Below are positions 49,816 to 62,900 of a stretch of DNA of 64,000 nucleotides, piece by piece. The number at the start of each line of letters is the position of its first letter. The first letter of the stretch is position 1. This stretch comes from Manis javanica (lineage: Eukaryota; Chordata; Mammalia; Pholidota; Manidae): NCBI RefSeq assembly GCF_040802235.1, contig NC_133163.1:67622001-67686000 (forward strand), in the 5' to 3' direction. The notes below the pieces were generated by a model. That model was not told where the DNA came from. It saw only the letters and a program-made list of their open reading frames with translations, and ran no database searches. A program made the translations under genes and the position numbers.

Positions 49816-51689
49816 GAGGAATCTTAGGATAATAACCTTTTAATGGGGTCTAGATTGTTCTACAAAGGTGATAAGTTTAATGTGGTACTGATACTTGCAT
49901 CTTAAAACTGACAAAATTCTAAATTGCAAGTTTGGAATTTTTTCAAGATGGCAAATATCTCTGAGTGTGGCTCCATCATACCTGGATTTATTAGTTTCTA
50001 GGTTGTGGACCTAGAATATAGTAGATTAGTTTGTCCCACTTGTACCTCTGAGTAGATTTTTTAAGATGCTTAGTTTTATCAACATAAGGCCTTATCAACT
50101 ATAGAGCCAAACAGAGCATCATTTCCAGGGTTAGAGGTTTTTCCTTATCTATAAACTAAGACTTCAGAGAATATTTAGTTGTGAAATATTTAAATGAATC
50201 TTTTAAAATCCAAATAAAAAATTTAATAGAGGAAGGCCATTACTCTTGTCCCCATTTCCAGCATTAAATTTTTCCTGACTTCAAAAAATTATTTATAACA
50301 AAAGCAAATTAGATCCTGTAACAATATCTCTCTTTCAAGAAAACAGAATATTCATATTTACTTTTCATTTTGTTTGGCAAAAATGTCTCAGTTAAAATGA
50401 GATGTCTGACTCATTTCTGCAGCCAAATATTTCTGAAATAAAAGTTTAGAGTTATAAAAAAAAATCAAAATCCAGTTGAATTCTAAAATAGACTTAAAAC
50501 TTGCTGATTTAAATCAAACCAAAATGTTTAGGAACAAAATTGTAGTTAAATAAGTAATTTTCAAAAAAATTTTGAAGTAGTGTAATCTTTTCTTCAAACT
50601 CAATCTTGCAAAGTCTAAAATGAGAAATAGATAAAAGCAAGGGTACCCTGGTTAAAAAGTAAGATAAAGGCCTATACCTGCCTAACTTTTCCTTCCTTCT
50701 CTGTTCCATTTCCCATTATCATGTGTCGCCTTCCCAGAAACATAATTTAGTATCTGTTGGTCTAGCTGGTCCTTTGGTTTTATCTGTTTCCCCTGTTAAA
50801 CAAAAATGAAATGAAAAATAAAAAGGCAGTCTTTTGTGCATTGAGCATGAATCCTGTCAACTTGAGTAGACAGGAGACAGACATGTTCATACCCTGACAG
50901 CTCTCTCTGCTTTGCCCAGTGTTTGCGAGCAGGGACTCTGAATATAGACAAGTCTGTCTGTAAGTTTGATTTCTGTTGGTGGTGAAGTTTCTCCAGGTTG
51001 ACTTGGCATATTTTCTCTAATGACTTTCAAATCAAGAGGACCAGTGCCACAGTCTTAAAAAGAAGCTCTACTAATGTTTGATAACATTGGCCGTATTGAT
51101 GACTTTCCTTTGTCACAGAACAATATCAAAGCAGGGGTAGGGTGGGAACTTGAATGCTCTTAGAAAAGACACAGACTCTCTGCAGCATACCAACTGGTTA
51201 GGAAAGGTTGTTTTGCCCTTGATACATTGTCCTTGGTGAGGCAGGGGACAAGGAAATGACACCATGGCATGGCCTCTGCCCCATGCCCTGTAAAATGTGG
51301 ATGGCTCATACACAGACTCCCTCTGGCATCCTTTAATTGACTTCTGTATTTTAGAATCCAACTGCCAGAGATCACTCCACTCAACTAATAAGAGCAGAAG
51401 TACTGCATAGTGTGATGACCCCAGGTCCCAAGGTAGATGGAACTTGTGAGACTGATGCTCCAAATTGGCCTTACTGCATGGAACCTGATTGGCAGAGGGA
51501 GGGAACGGTGGTGGAGCTGTGGAATATAAGTAATGAGCAGGGCTGCTGGGTCTTTATCTCCTGCCTCTGCTAGTGAAAGCAGCCTAGTTAGAACCTAGAG
51601 ATTTATCATAGGCACTTGAACAGAGAAACCCACAGCAGAGTCTTCATTTCCAATCCCTAGGGTTTAAGAGGAAAGTGACTTAAGGCTCC
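49816..51689. other. No recognised element
   Basis: AT-rich, then mixed sequence. The 116-residue minus frame at 51,113-51,463 has no known motif and is overlapped by another frame. No gene supported. Confidence 0.4.
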
Positions 51690-51770
51690 CTTTTCTTAGG
51701 CTGTGTGTCTTTGGGCAAATTATTTAACTTCTTTAATTAAACCTCGGTTCCCTCAGTGTAAATTCCTGTG
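51690..51770 (+). mobile_element. MIR SINE core fragment, sense
   Basis: GTGTGTCTTTGGGCAAATTA, TTTAACTTCTTTAATTAAAC and CTCGGTTCCCTCAGTGTAAA: the MIR core only. Confidence 0.6.
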
Positions 51771-52489
51771 TTTCTCAAGCTGTCTGTGCTAAATGACCTG
51801 ATTTAAAAAAAAAAAATTTCCAGGCTGTCTATAGACAAATGCTTTTGTATTACACAATAAAAGTGAATTTCTAGAAATACTTAAATTTTTTATTTTTAAA
51901 TTTAACAGTCATAAAATTACTCTCTCTAATTGCTTTTTAAACTTTTTAAACATAGACTGTCAATTTCTGCAGTATTTTATTGCAAGCCAGTATCAATTTG
52001 TGGGCCGACATCAGTATGTGGACTAGACTGAGTATCACTAGTACAGACACTAATGGTACTAGTCTTATATAGGGGTATTGTGCGGCTAAATGGAATAGTA
52101 GCTATATTTGACAGCCATTTCATAATTTTTATATTTATTGGTATAATCCTTAGAAAGGCATTTTACTACCGGTAAATCCCTACTTTTCTAAAACCATCAT
52201 AACACAGAGGTTTTCTAAAGAATGCAGAGGGAGGGGAGAGAAGGAATGGTACAAATCAACCTCTCTTGAGAGACTGAGGAACGATGGGTCTTAGGAACAC
52301 CAGATGAAGGTTCAAATTTTGGGAGCAAGTATAAGTCCTGGAACTGCTGCTTTAAAAACGTAGACTGAAGACGTTCAAAACAGGCCTCCAGTTTGGGGAA
52401 GGGAGTCATATATGTGAAAACAGTAAGTCAACATGATGCTCTGGTGATTAGAAGGATCCTGTGTTTCATTCTCCTCACTAAAGCTTCTG
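51771..52489. other. No recognised element
   Basis: AT-rich sequence with A runs; possibly an old DNA transposon near 51,800-52,060, but not assignable. No gene supported. Confidence 0.35.
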
Positions 52490-52745
52490 GACAGCTGAGA
52501 AGCACAGTATTTAGCATGTGGGCTTGGAGGCACCCAGACTTGGGTTTAAAAGTCTCTTATTGCCAGTGTGACCATAGGTGAGGTTATTTATGCTCTACAA
52601 GCCCCATTTTCTCCTGTGTAGAGTGGAGGCTGATATTAGTGCCTACTTCCTTAGTGCTGCAAAATAAAATAAAATACTTTTTATTTAATGGATTAAATGA
52701 TTGCCATTAGTATTCAATAATTTTTGAATGAATAATAATAGTTAT
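52490..52745 (+). mobile_element. MIR SINE, sense
   Basis: GCACAGTATTTAGCATGTGG, CAGACTTGGGTTTAAAAGTC, GCCAGTGTGACCATAGGTGA, CCATTTTCTCCTGTGTAGAG and TAGTGCCTACTTCCTTAGTG, then an AATAAAATAAAA-rich 3' part. MIR order is intact. Confidence 0.75.
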
Positions 52746-55700
52746 AAGGCCAGAGTGAGCAGCTCGATTTTAGCCCAGCTACACTAGCACGGGCCAGAAT
52801 TTGCTTGGCATGAGGGACTAAAGTGGTTGGTGGTAGTGGCATAGTGCCTCTCAAACACAGAAGAAAATCCTGAAACTCAGCACACCACTTGAAAGGTTTC
52901 TGGCCTTTAAGTTATGACTTTCCCTGTAGCTAACAACTCTCTCTCCTTCCCTTTGCCCCAGCTGTGAAAGAGATGGTTATAATATGAAAAAAATGAATCA
53001 AAGTCTTGAATATATCATCCAAGGTGAGGAAAACTACAGGGGTTGAACAGGAGTCTGAGGAAGCAGGAGCCCCCTTTTTTCCTGTCCACACAATTTTCAG
53101 AGAATATCTGTGATTAAAATTCTTAAAATGACTTCAGAGTTTCACCTTCCCAGGTAGATGAAATGCAAAGATTGGCACAGAGATTGAGGAATGATCTGAC
53201 TCAAGTGGCTCAATTGTAAGAGCTCGAGTAACACTCCGTAATGAACTTCTCATTTACTGGTAGAGCAGTGCATTCATTTAGCATTAATGGACAGGGCCAA
53301 AACATAGTCATAGTTACTTTGTATAAATTCAAGCTTTGGTACCAGGGAAGTAAATTGCTGCAGAAGGAAAATGATATGCTGATTTCAAGGGTACTTGTTG
53401 CCATACTATCTAGCAGCTGAAAAATAGAAGATATAAAAAATAGGGTGACACTGTAAATGATAACTAATAATAATGATGATGTTACTAATAATACTCTTTA
53501 TTTGGAAGATGCAAATAGTGAAGGGAGATTTCCTGAAAAGGTATTGGCCCACCTCCAGTGAACTGAAGCTGCAAGATGGGCCAGTGTGGCTCCCAAATAC
53601 TTCTAACTTATTCAGTTTTGAAGGAAATTTCATTGAGTATAATTTTTAATTAAGCTTCAGTAGGTTAATTTTTAATTAATCTTACCCTACCCTCATGCCG
53701 AAACTTCTTTAGTTATTTCTGGGGTCCTCAGGCCAGGTGGGGTTTCATATGTGCCCGAGAATGAGCTACCTCAGACTTTATAGTCTCCTTGTCAAAGGAC
53801 CTTGGCATTACCTCTGTCCTGCAGCCTCTATAAGAATGCTGCCTTGCCAATACTACTTTGCTACCCTGGAGGGCCATCTTAACGACACTGGCTATGGTCT
53901 GTGGTAGAGTTGGCATAATAGTTCTCTGTCAGTCTTTCATAAACTTAGATCTACTTGTTTCTTACATTAATTTATCTCTTATGAGGAACTCAATATGTGG
54001 CCGTCAGGCTGGGTTTTGTGCGTATGAGACAGGAAGGCAGGTGAGGACAGAGGCCATGGCATTGACCTCACCTGACTCTTCTCAGGGACCCTCTGTAAAG
54101 CCCCTGTGAATATCCCTCATGCAAATAAACCTTGGCAAAGTGAAGAGGATCAGCCAGCTCCGCTTGTCAGAATCATCTGGGTCCTGGCTCCAGTGCAGAG
54201 AAATGCCCTGAGGATGAAAACTGGTTCAGTCATATCTATCATTTGTGCCTTCACATGAATGAGTTTTAAAGATATCTTTCTAGGAGCACACTTGGATAAG
54301 AGAGGAGCTGGAGAATATGGGTCACCTGAGATGGAAAAGATTGGGGTGAAGGGGCAAAATGTTGAGGATATTAAAACCAGTTCTGATGCCTTCGCAACTT
54401 GTACTCTAAGGTGGCTCTGCTCGCTCTCGCTGTTAGCAAAACTTCAAAACAAGCTAGGAATGAGGTGGGTAACTGTAGTTAAAGTAGACAAAATACTTAA
54501 AAGAAAAGTAAGTTTGAGTATTTTCGCATGAGTCAGTCTCTGTGTGTGTGTGCTTCAGTACTTGGCATTTCTAACATTGGGTCTGAATCAAGATCTTTGC
54601 AAAATTGAGATGGAAATCCCTAGTCAGAGCCTGATTACCACTCATTTGCTGATTATGGGCTGTGTCCTCTCAAAGAAGGGTCATACATTTCCACCTTTTG
54701 TGTCACTTGTCTTGTCTGAAGGTATATTTCAGAGGAGAACTGCAAAGGATTCCTCTGATTTTGACTGGGAAGAGAATATTGTGCTCATTCTCTGAAGTCT
54801 GTTTCTCTGATTTCCAGGTTTGGCTTTTGTAGAGTAGGGGATGGTAGGGGGCCAAGCATGTGGGTATCAGGAAGGACTTGTTCAAGCCTGGTGTGAGCCT
54901 CACTCAAAGAGTCCTGTGGTCTAATTCAGGATCATTTCCAGTGAAGTGAATCCAGGGAGGTAGACAGTTGGAGACATATGTACAGTCAGGGAAAGGGTTC
55001 CTATCTTTGTAATCACCAAGGTCTTTTTAAGAAGTGGCTTTCTTCCTTCAGGGATTTCACACTGTAACAACTTTTATTTTTAACCAAATAACGTCTATCA
55101 AGTAATAATTGCTTTGTTTATTAAGATAAACTAGGGATAACTGCCAATCAGAGGTTTTGATTGACATGTAATAACCAGTGTTATTGATTTGATGTAATGC
55201 CATAGAATTAAACAAAACAGAAAGAAAACCTGATGTATATATTTATGTTTATTTTAGTTATATGTATGTTGTAGCCTTTCAAAAGACTAAATATAATTCA
55301 GATATTCCTGTTGCCTTTACTGCATCTTTAAGGAATGCCAAAATTCAGGAGTGCAGAATGGTAAAACTTTCTGGGGTCTACCAGAGTTGAGGGTATATGG
55401 AGAGCTAAATCATCTCTTTGGAGAGACTTCCAGAGGGGTTTTTAGACTTAAGCCAGCATTTGAGGATGAATGACAGGAAATATACCTCCTCCTTGGGTAT
55501 ATTCTGGTTCAAAAGTTCCATCCAGTGATCCAAAGTCTGTTTTTGGGCAACCAGTGAGACTGGTTGTTTAGCTGACTCTCTTACTAACTAACTCATTTCA
55601 TTTGAGTTTCTAGCCTTGATACCAGAGAGACAATATTGGATTAAAATTAGTCTACCCAACATTAGTGAGCTGGATGGGCAAATTCAGCCCATGTGGTGAC

Positions 55701-56795
55701 TTCCAGACAAGTCCTTATTCATCAGTCTCTTGAAATATACATTTAATAAAATGTGGGGTTGTGTTTTGGAGTATGGGTGCTGCTTGAGTCACTTCCATAG
55801 GCACCTGGTATAAAAAGTTCTCATCTCCACTTGCCAAATAAAGAGTGAAAATAAAATGAATGTGTTCAGTAGTTTGCCTTTATGAAGGAGATGTCTGTTA
55901 AGGCATCTTTGAGGGCATTGGTCTACTAGTATTTACCTATAGAATCTTATATCATCTTTAAAGTAGTATGGAAGCAGGATACAAAGTAGGAAAGTAACTT
56001 GGATTATGATATGTTTAAGAGGAAAGTAGAACCCTGGATCCATTGAATTACTGACCTTTTATAGTTAATTTATGCAGATGAGAGACTTCCCATATGAATG
56101 GTTGATTTAAAATGTTACAAATATACATAGAAGACTTTTCATAAGTGATTGTGGCTAAACTGCCTATTTAAACCAAACATACATTTGATTGTTTTTAAAT
56201 ATTGATGCCTTTGCTGTTATTACAAAACACTGAGTAGGAGTTCACACAATGAGGGCGACATGTGAATGTGTCAAGCTAATGTCAAAACAACAGCAGTGAG
56301 CTGCATCGCAGTCTGACAGGTTTCAGAACGGAGTGACTGCTGACTGGACTACTCTGAGGCTGAATTAGGTCTCTTCTTGTAAGGACTTTGCTATTTTCTT
56401 GGGTGTCTGCAGCCTGGAGTTGTGTGAGACTTCACTGATTACAACCCTGTGTAGAGAGGGAGGGCATGAACTTTGCCAGCAGCAGAGATGAATATGTATG
56501 GTGTTTTTCTTTGGATCCAGCTGACTGTGACCTCTGCTGAGAGGGACTGTGTGACAGTATGCTTGACTTTCTTAGCAAGAGGCCTGCCAAATAAAACATC
56601 TAGGTTGTACCTCTAATACAAGGATAACGAACCAACCAACTCCGAACACTTTGGACCTGGTAAGCACTTCCTTCACTATAGGGCCACTGGAAATTCTATT
56701 TCCTTTGCCTGGAATAGGTTTGGCTCCAAACCAGTGTAAAACCGGGCCTGTCTGACATTTACCCATGGTATAAATACTGCTCTAAATGTTGTTTA
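52746..56795. other. Repeat-poor unassigned sequence
   Basis: No family was recognised over about 4 kb. Open frames are all below 100 codons and without motifs. A TTTTTAATTAA word recurs at 53,644 and 53,671. The sequence at 56,220-56,460 is compositionally balanced and may be conserved noncoding DNA. No exon supported. Confidence 0.35.
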
Positions 56796-56878
56796 CTCAG
56801 GGACCCTTCACTGACTTCCCAAACTGACTTAGAAACCCCCCTGATATGTGCCCCTATAGCACCCTTAATTTCCTCATT
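56796..56878 (+). mobile_element. L2 LINE 3' UTR, upstream part of a split copy, sense
   Basis: ACTCAGGGACCCTTCACTGA, CTTCCCAAACTGACTTAGAA and ATGTGCCCCTATAGCACCCT follow L2 ('gaagccttccctgact...ctcccatagcacc'). The L2 sequence stops here and appears to resume at about 57,421-57,444 and again after 63,836, so two later insertions split it. Confidence 0.65.
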
Positions 56879-57420
<542 letters not shown>

Positions 57421-57789
57421 CCCATGTAATACTGTCATATCTGTGTTTTTTTTTACTAAAATATCGCTGATACACAATCTTATGACAGTTTCACATGAGC
57501 AATATTGTGGTTTCAACATTCACCCATATTATCAAGCCCTCATCCCCCACCCCATTATAGTCACTGTCTATCAGCGTAGTAAGATGCTATAGAGTCATCA
57601 CTTGTTTTCTCCATGCTGTACTGGTTTCCTCATGATCTACCTATATTGTGATTGAAAATTATAGTGCTCCCTAATCCCCTTTTCCCTCCCTCCCCACCCA
57701 CCCTCCCCAACCGCTCCCCTTTGGTAACCAGTCAACCCTTCTTGGAGTCTGTGGGTCTGCTGCTATTTTTTTCCTTCAGTTTTATTTTG

Positions 57790-60700
57790 TTTTTATACTT
57801 CACAAATGAGTGAAGTCACTTGGTACTTGTCTTTGCCTGGCTTATTTCACTGAGCATAATACCCTCTAGCTCCATCCATCTTGTTGCAAATGGCAGGATT
57901 TGTTTTCTTCTTATGGCTGAATAATATTCCATTGTGTATATGTACAACATCTTCTTTATTCATTCATCTACCGATGGACACTTAGATTGCTTCCATTTCT
58001 TGGCTATTGTAAATAGTGCTGCAATAAACATAGGGGTGCATGTCTTTTTCAAACTGGGCTCCTACATTCTTAGGGTAAATTCCTAGGAATAGAATTCCTG
58101 GGTCAAATGGTATTTCTATTTTTAGTTTTTTAAGGAACCTCCATACTGCTTTCCACAATGGTTGAACTAGCTTACATTTGCACCAGCTGTGTGGGAAGTT
58201 TCCCCATTCTCTGCATCCTCGCCAGCATTTGTTGTTTCTTGTCTTTTGGATGGTGGCCATCCTAACTGGTGTGAGGTGATAGTTCATTGTGGTTTTTAAT
58301 TTGCATTTCCCTGATATATAGCAGTGATGAGCATTTCTTCATGTGCCTGTTGGCCATCTGAATTTCTTCTTTGGAGAAGTGTCTGTTCAGATGCTCTGCC
58401 CATTTTTTAATTGGGTTATTTGTTTTTTGTGTGTGAGGCATGTGAATTCTTTAAATATTTTGGATGTTAACCCCTTATTGGATAAGTCGTTTACCAATAT
58501 ATTCTCCCATATTGTGGGATGCATTTTTGTTCTGCTGATGGTGTCCTTTTTTGTATAGAAGGTTTTTAGTTTGATGTAGTGCCATTTGTTCATTTCTGTT
58601 TTTGTTTCCCTTGCCCAAGGAGATGTGTTCAGGAAAAAGTTGCTTATGTTTACATTCTGTGAATTTTATGGTTTCATGATTTACATTCAGGTCTTTGATC
58701 CATTTTGAGTTTACTTTTGTATATGGAGTTAGGCAGTAATCCAGTTTCATTTTCTTACATGTAGCAGTCCAGTTTTGCCAACACCAGTTGTTGAAGAGGC
58801 TGTCATTTCCCCATTTTATATCCATGGCTCCTTTATCGTATATTAATTGGCATATATGTGTGGGTTTATATCTGGGCTTTCTATTCTGTTCCATTGATCT
58901 ATGGGTCCAATGTTCTTGTGCCAGTACCAAATAGTTTTGATTACTGTGGTTTTGTAGTAGAGCTTGAAGTTGGGGAGCATAATCCCCCCAGCTTTGTTCT
59001 TCCTTCTCAGGATTGCTATGGCTATTTGGGGTCTTTTGTGGTTCCATATGAATTTTAGAAGTATTTTTTCTAGTTCATTGAAGAATGCTGTTGGTATTTT
59101 GACAGGGATTGCACTGAATCTATATATTGTTTTAGGCAGAATGAGCATTTTTAAAATATTATTTCTTCCTATCCATGAGCACAGGATGTATTTCCATTTA
59201 TTGGTGTCTTCCTTAATTTCTCTCATGAGTCTCTTTTTTCAGAGTATAGGTCTTTCATCTTCTTGGTTAGGTTTATTCCTAGGTATTATATTCTTTTTGA
59301 TGCAGTTGTAAATGGAATTGTTTTTCTGATTTCTCTTTCTATTAATTCATTGTTAGTATATATGATTGCAACAGATTTCTGTGTATTAATTTCATATCCT
59401 CCAACTTTGCTGAATTCAGATATTAGTTCTAATGTTTTTTGGTGGAGTCTTTAGGATTTTCCATATATAATATGTCATCTGCAAACAATGACAGTTTAAC
59501 TTCTTCCTTACCAATTTGGATGCCTTTTATTTCTTTGTGTTGTCTGATTGCTGTGGTGAGGACCTCCAGTACTATATTGAATAACAGTGGTGAGAGTGGG
59601 CATCCTTGTCGTATTTCCAATCTTAGAGGAAAAGCTTTCAGCTTTTCTCTGTTAAGTGTGATATTGTCTGTGGGTTTGTCATGTATGGCCATTGTTATGT
59701 TGAGATACTCTCTATACCCATTTTGTCGAGAGTTTTTAATCATGAATGGATGTTGAATTTTGTCAAATGCTTTCTCAGCATCTATTGAGATGATCATGTG
59801 ATTTTTGTCCTTCTATTTGTTGATGTGATGTGTGATGTTGATTGATTTTCAAATATTATACCATCCTTGCCTCCCTGGAATAAATCTCACTTGGTGATGA
59901 TGGATGATCTTTTTGACATATTTTTTAATTTGGTTTGCTAATATTTTACAAATATTTTGTTGAGGATTTTTGCATCTATGCTCATCAGGGATATTGGTCT
60001 GTAGTTTTCTTTTTTTGTGGTGTCTTTGTCTTTTTTTCATATTAGAGTGAGGCTGGCCTCTTAAAAAGAACTTGGAAGTATTCCCTCCTCTTCTACTTTT
60101 TGGGAAACTTTAAGGAGGATAAGTATTTGGTCTTCACTAAGTGTTTGGTAAAATTCAGTGGTGAAGCCTGGGATAGGCATTTTTTTATTAGGTAGTTTTT
60201 TGATTACCAGTTTGATTTCATTGCTGGTAATTTGTCTGTTCAGATTTTCTGTTTCTTCCTGGGAATGTTGTATTTTTCTAGAAAGTTGTCCTTTTCTTCT
60301 AGCTTATCCAATTTGTTAGCATGTAATTTTTCATAGTATTCTCTAATAATTCTTTGTATTTCTGTGGTGTCTGTAGTGATTTTTCCTTTCTCATTTCTGA
60401 TTCTGTTTATATGTATAAGTTACTCTCTCTTTTTCTTGATCAGTCTGGCTAGGGGTTTATCTATTTTGTTTATATTCTCGAAGAACCAGCTTCTGGTTTC
60501 ATTGATTTGTTCTATTGTTTTATTCTTCTCCATTTTATTTATTTCTGCTCTCATCTTTATTATGTCCTTCCTTCTACTGACTTTGGGTCTCATTTGTTCT
60601 TTTTTCTAGCTTCATTGTGAGTTTAGACTGTGTTTTTGGGATTGTTCTTCTTTCTTGAGGTAAGCCTGTATTGCTATATACTTTACTGTTAGAACTGCTT

Positions 60701-61560
60701 TCACTGTATCTGACACATTTTGGTCTGTTGAGTTGTTTTCATTTTTTTCCATATACAGCTTGATCTCTGTTTTTATTTGGTCATTGATCTGTTGATTATT
60801 TAGGAGTATGTTGTTAAGCCTCCATGTGTTTGTGGGCTTTTTGGTTTTCTTTGCACAATTTATTTCTAGTTTCATATTTTTGTGGTCTGAGAAGCTGGTT
60901 GACACAATTTCAATCTTTTTGAATTTACTGAGGCTCTTTTTGTGGCCTTGTATGTAATCTATTCTGGAAAACATTCCATGTACACTTGAGAAGAATGCGT
61001 GTTTTGCTGCTTTTGGGTGGAGTGTTCCATAGATGTCTGTTAGGTCCATCTGTTCTAATGCATTATTCAGTGCCTCTGTCTCCTTACTTATTTTCTGTCT
61101 GGTTCATCTGTCCTTTGGTGTGAGTGGTGTGTTGAAGTCTCTTAGAATGAATGCACTGCATTCTATTTCCCCCTTTAATTCATTTAGTATTTGTTTCACA
61201 TATGTAGGTGCTCCTGTGTTGGGTGCATAGATATTTATAATGGTTATATCCTCTTGTTGGACTGACCCCTTCATCATTACATAATGTCCTTCTTTGTCTC
61301 TTGTTACTTTCTTTGTTTTGAAATCTATTTTTTTCTGATGTAAGTACTGCTACTCCTGCTTTTTTCTCGCTAGTATTTGCATGAAATATCTTTTTCCATC
61401 CCTTCACTTTTAGTCTGTGTATGTCTTTGGGTTTGAAGTGAGCCTCTTGTAGGCAGCATGGGTCTTGTTTTTTTTTATCCATTTTGTAACTCTTTATCTT
61501 TTGATTGGTGCATTCAGTCGATTTACATGTAGGATGATTACTGATAGATATTTACTTATT
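57790..61560 (-). pseudogene. L1 ORF2 (endonuclease/reverse transcriptase), disrupted
   Basis: ORF2p nicks target DNA and reverse-transcribes L1 RNA. The N-terminal AP-like endonuclease is visible at 61,180-61,482 (CCLQEAHFKPKDIHRLKVKG, with the catalytic QE.H) and at 60,612-61,049 (KAAKHAFFSSVHGMFSRIDY, then SFSDHKNMKLEIN with the catalytic SDH). The RT domain at 59,429-59,797 keeps [30 protein letters not shown] and the active-site SLFADDILY. The post-RT part lies at 58,475-59,226 ([35 protein letters not shown]). The C-terminal Cys-rich domain is at 57,982-58,287 (CWRGCREWGNFPHSWCKC, then KLVQPLWKAVWRFLKK). Catalytic residues are kept but frameshifts and stops break the frame into at least six pieces. 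Confidence 0.93.
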
Positions 61561-61879
61561 GCCATTGCAGTCTTTAGATTTGTGGTTTCAAAGGTTCCAG
61601 GGAAGCTTCCTGACTATCTAACAGTCAACCTAACTTGCTTATTATGCTATTTCAAACACAATGTAAAGCTTTTTTTCTTCTCCCTTAATTATTATTCTTA
61701 TTCCCCTCCACTCTTTATATATTAGGTGTCAAATTCTGTACTCTTTATGTATCTATCCCTTGACTGACATTGTGAGTAGTTGATTTAATTTTGTATTTGC
61801 TTAGTAATTAATTTGTCTACTTCCTTTACTGTGGTTTTATTTTCTCTGTTGACAACTATTTAGCCTTAGGAGCACTGCC

Positions 61880-62900
61880 ATCAAGAACAGTCCCATTAAG
61901 ATAAACTGTTAAAGACTGTTGGTGCTGAATTCCCTCTATTTTTGCTTATCTGGAAATTGTTTAATTCCTGCTTCAAATTTAAATGGTAATCTTGCCAGGT
62001 AGAATATTCTTGATTGGAGGCCCTTATGTTTCATTGTATTAAATACCACTCTCTTCTGGCCTGTAAGGTTTTTCCTGAGAAATCTGCTGATAGCCTGATG
62101 GGCTTTCCTTTTTACATGATTTTTTTCTCTCTCACTGTGTTCAATACTCTCTCCTTGTCCTTGATCTTTGCCATTTTAATTATTATGTATTTTGGTGTTG
62201 TCTTCTTAGGGTTCCTTGTGTTGGGAGATCTCTGCACTTCCATGACCTGAGTGACTATTTCCAAACCCAGATTTGGGAAGTTTTCATCAATTATTTCCTC
62301 AAAGAGACTTTCTGTCCCTTTGTCTCACTATTCTTCTTCTGGAACCCCCACAATGCAAATATTGTTCTGTTTGGTTTGATCATACAGCTGTCTTATTATT
62401 CTTTCATTCTTATAAATCCTTTTTTCTCTCTGTGACTCAACTTCTTTGTTTTCGTGTTCTGTAATTTCTGTTCATTTACTGTCTCCTTTACCTCATCTAA
62501 TCTACTTTTGAATCCCTCCATTGTATGTTTCATTTCAGATACTGTATTTTTCAAAATTTCTGTCTCTTTGTTGCAGTCCTCCCTGAGATCTTGAATATTT
62601 TTCTCTAGCTCCTTGAGCATATTTATGACTTTTAAGATTGGTGATTTCAGTTTCACTCAGCCCTTTTTCTGTTTTTCTTCTTGTAATTTTGTTTGGAACA
62701 AATTCCTTTGCTGCTCCATTTCTTTTTTTAGTGTTTCCTATGGAATGAATAACTTTGTATAGGCTATGCCTTCTAGTGCTCAGAAGCTCAATTTCCTGTG
62801 TTGGTACCCCAGCTGTTGGTGAGCAGTGAGTGTGTACCTTTTTGTCTTGCTTATAAAGTGAGATGTGTGGACCCTCAGCTGAATGCACACCCATGGAAAA
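61880..62900 (-). pseudogene. L1 ORF1 (RNA-binding coiled-coil protein), disrupted
   Basis: ORF1p is the trimeric nucleic-acid chaperone that packages L1 RNA. The minus strand at 62,396-62,656 encodes a coiled coil with heptad-like ELEKNIQDLREDCNKETEIL and MEGFKSRLDEVKETVNEQ. An N-terminal basic segment in another frame is at 62,535-62,894 (NKITRRKTEKGLSETEI). The C-terminal domain is recognisable in pieces to about 61,880 (RLSADFS and RILY-like segments in shifted frames). At least two frameshifts and several stops are present, so no full protein can be made. The start codon is uncertain. Confidence 0.85.
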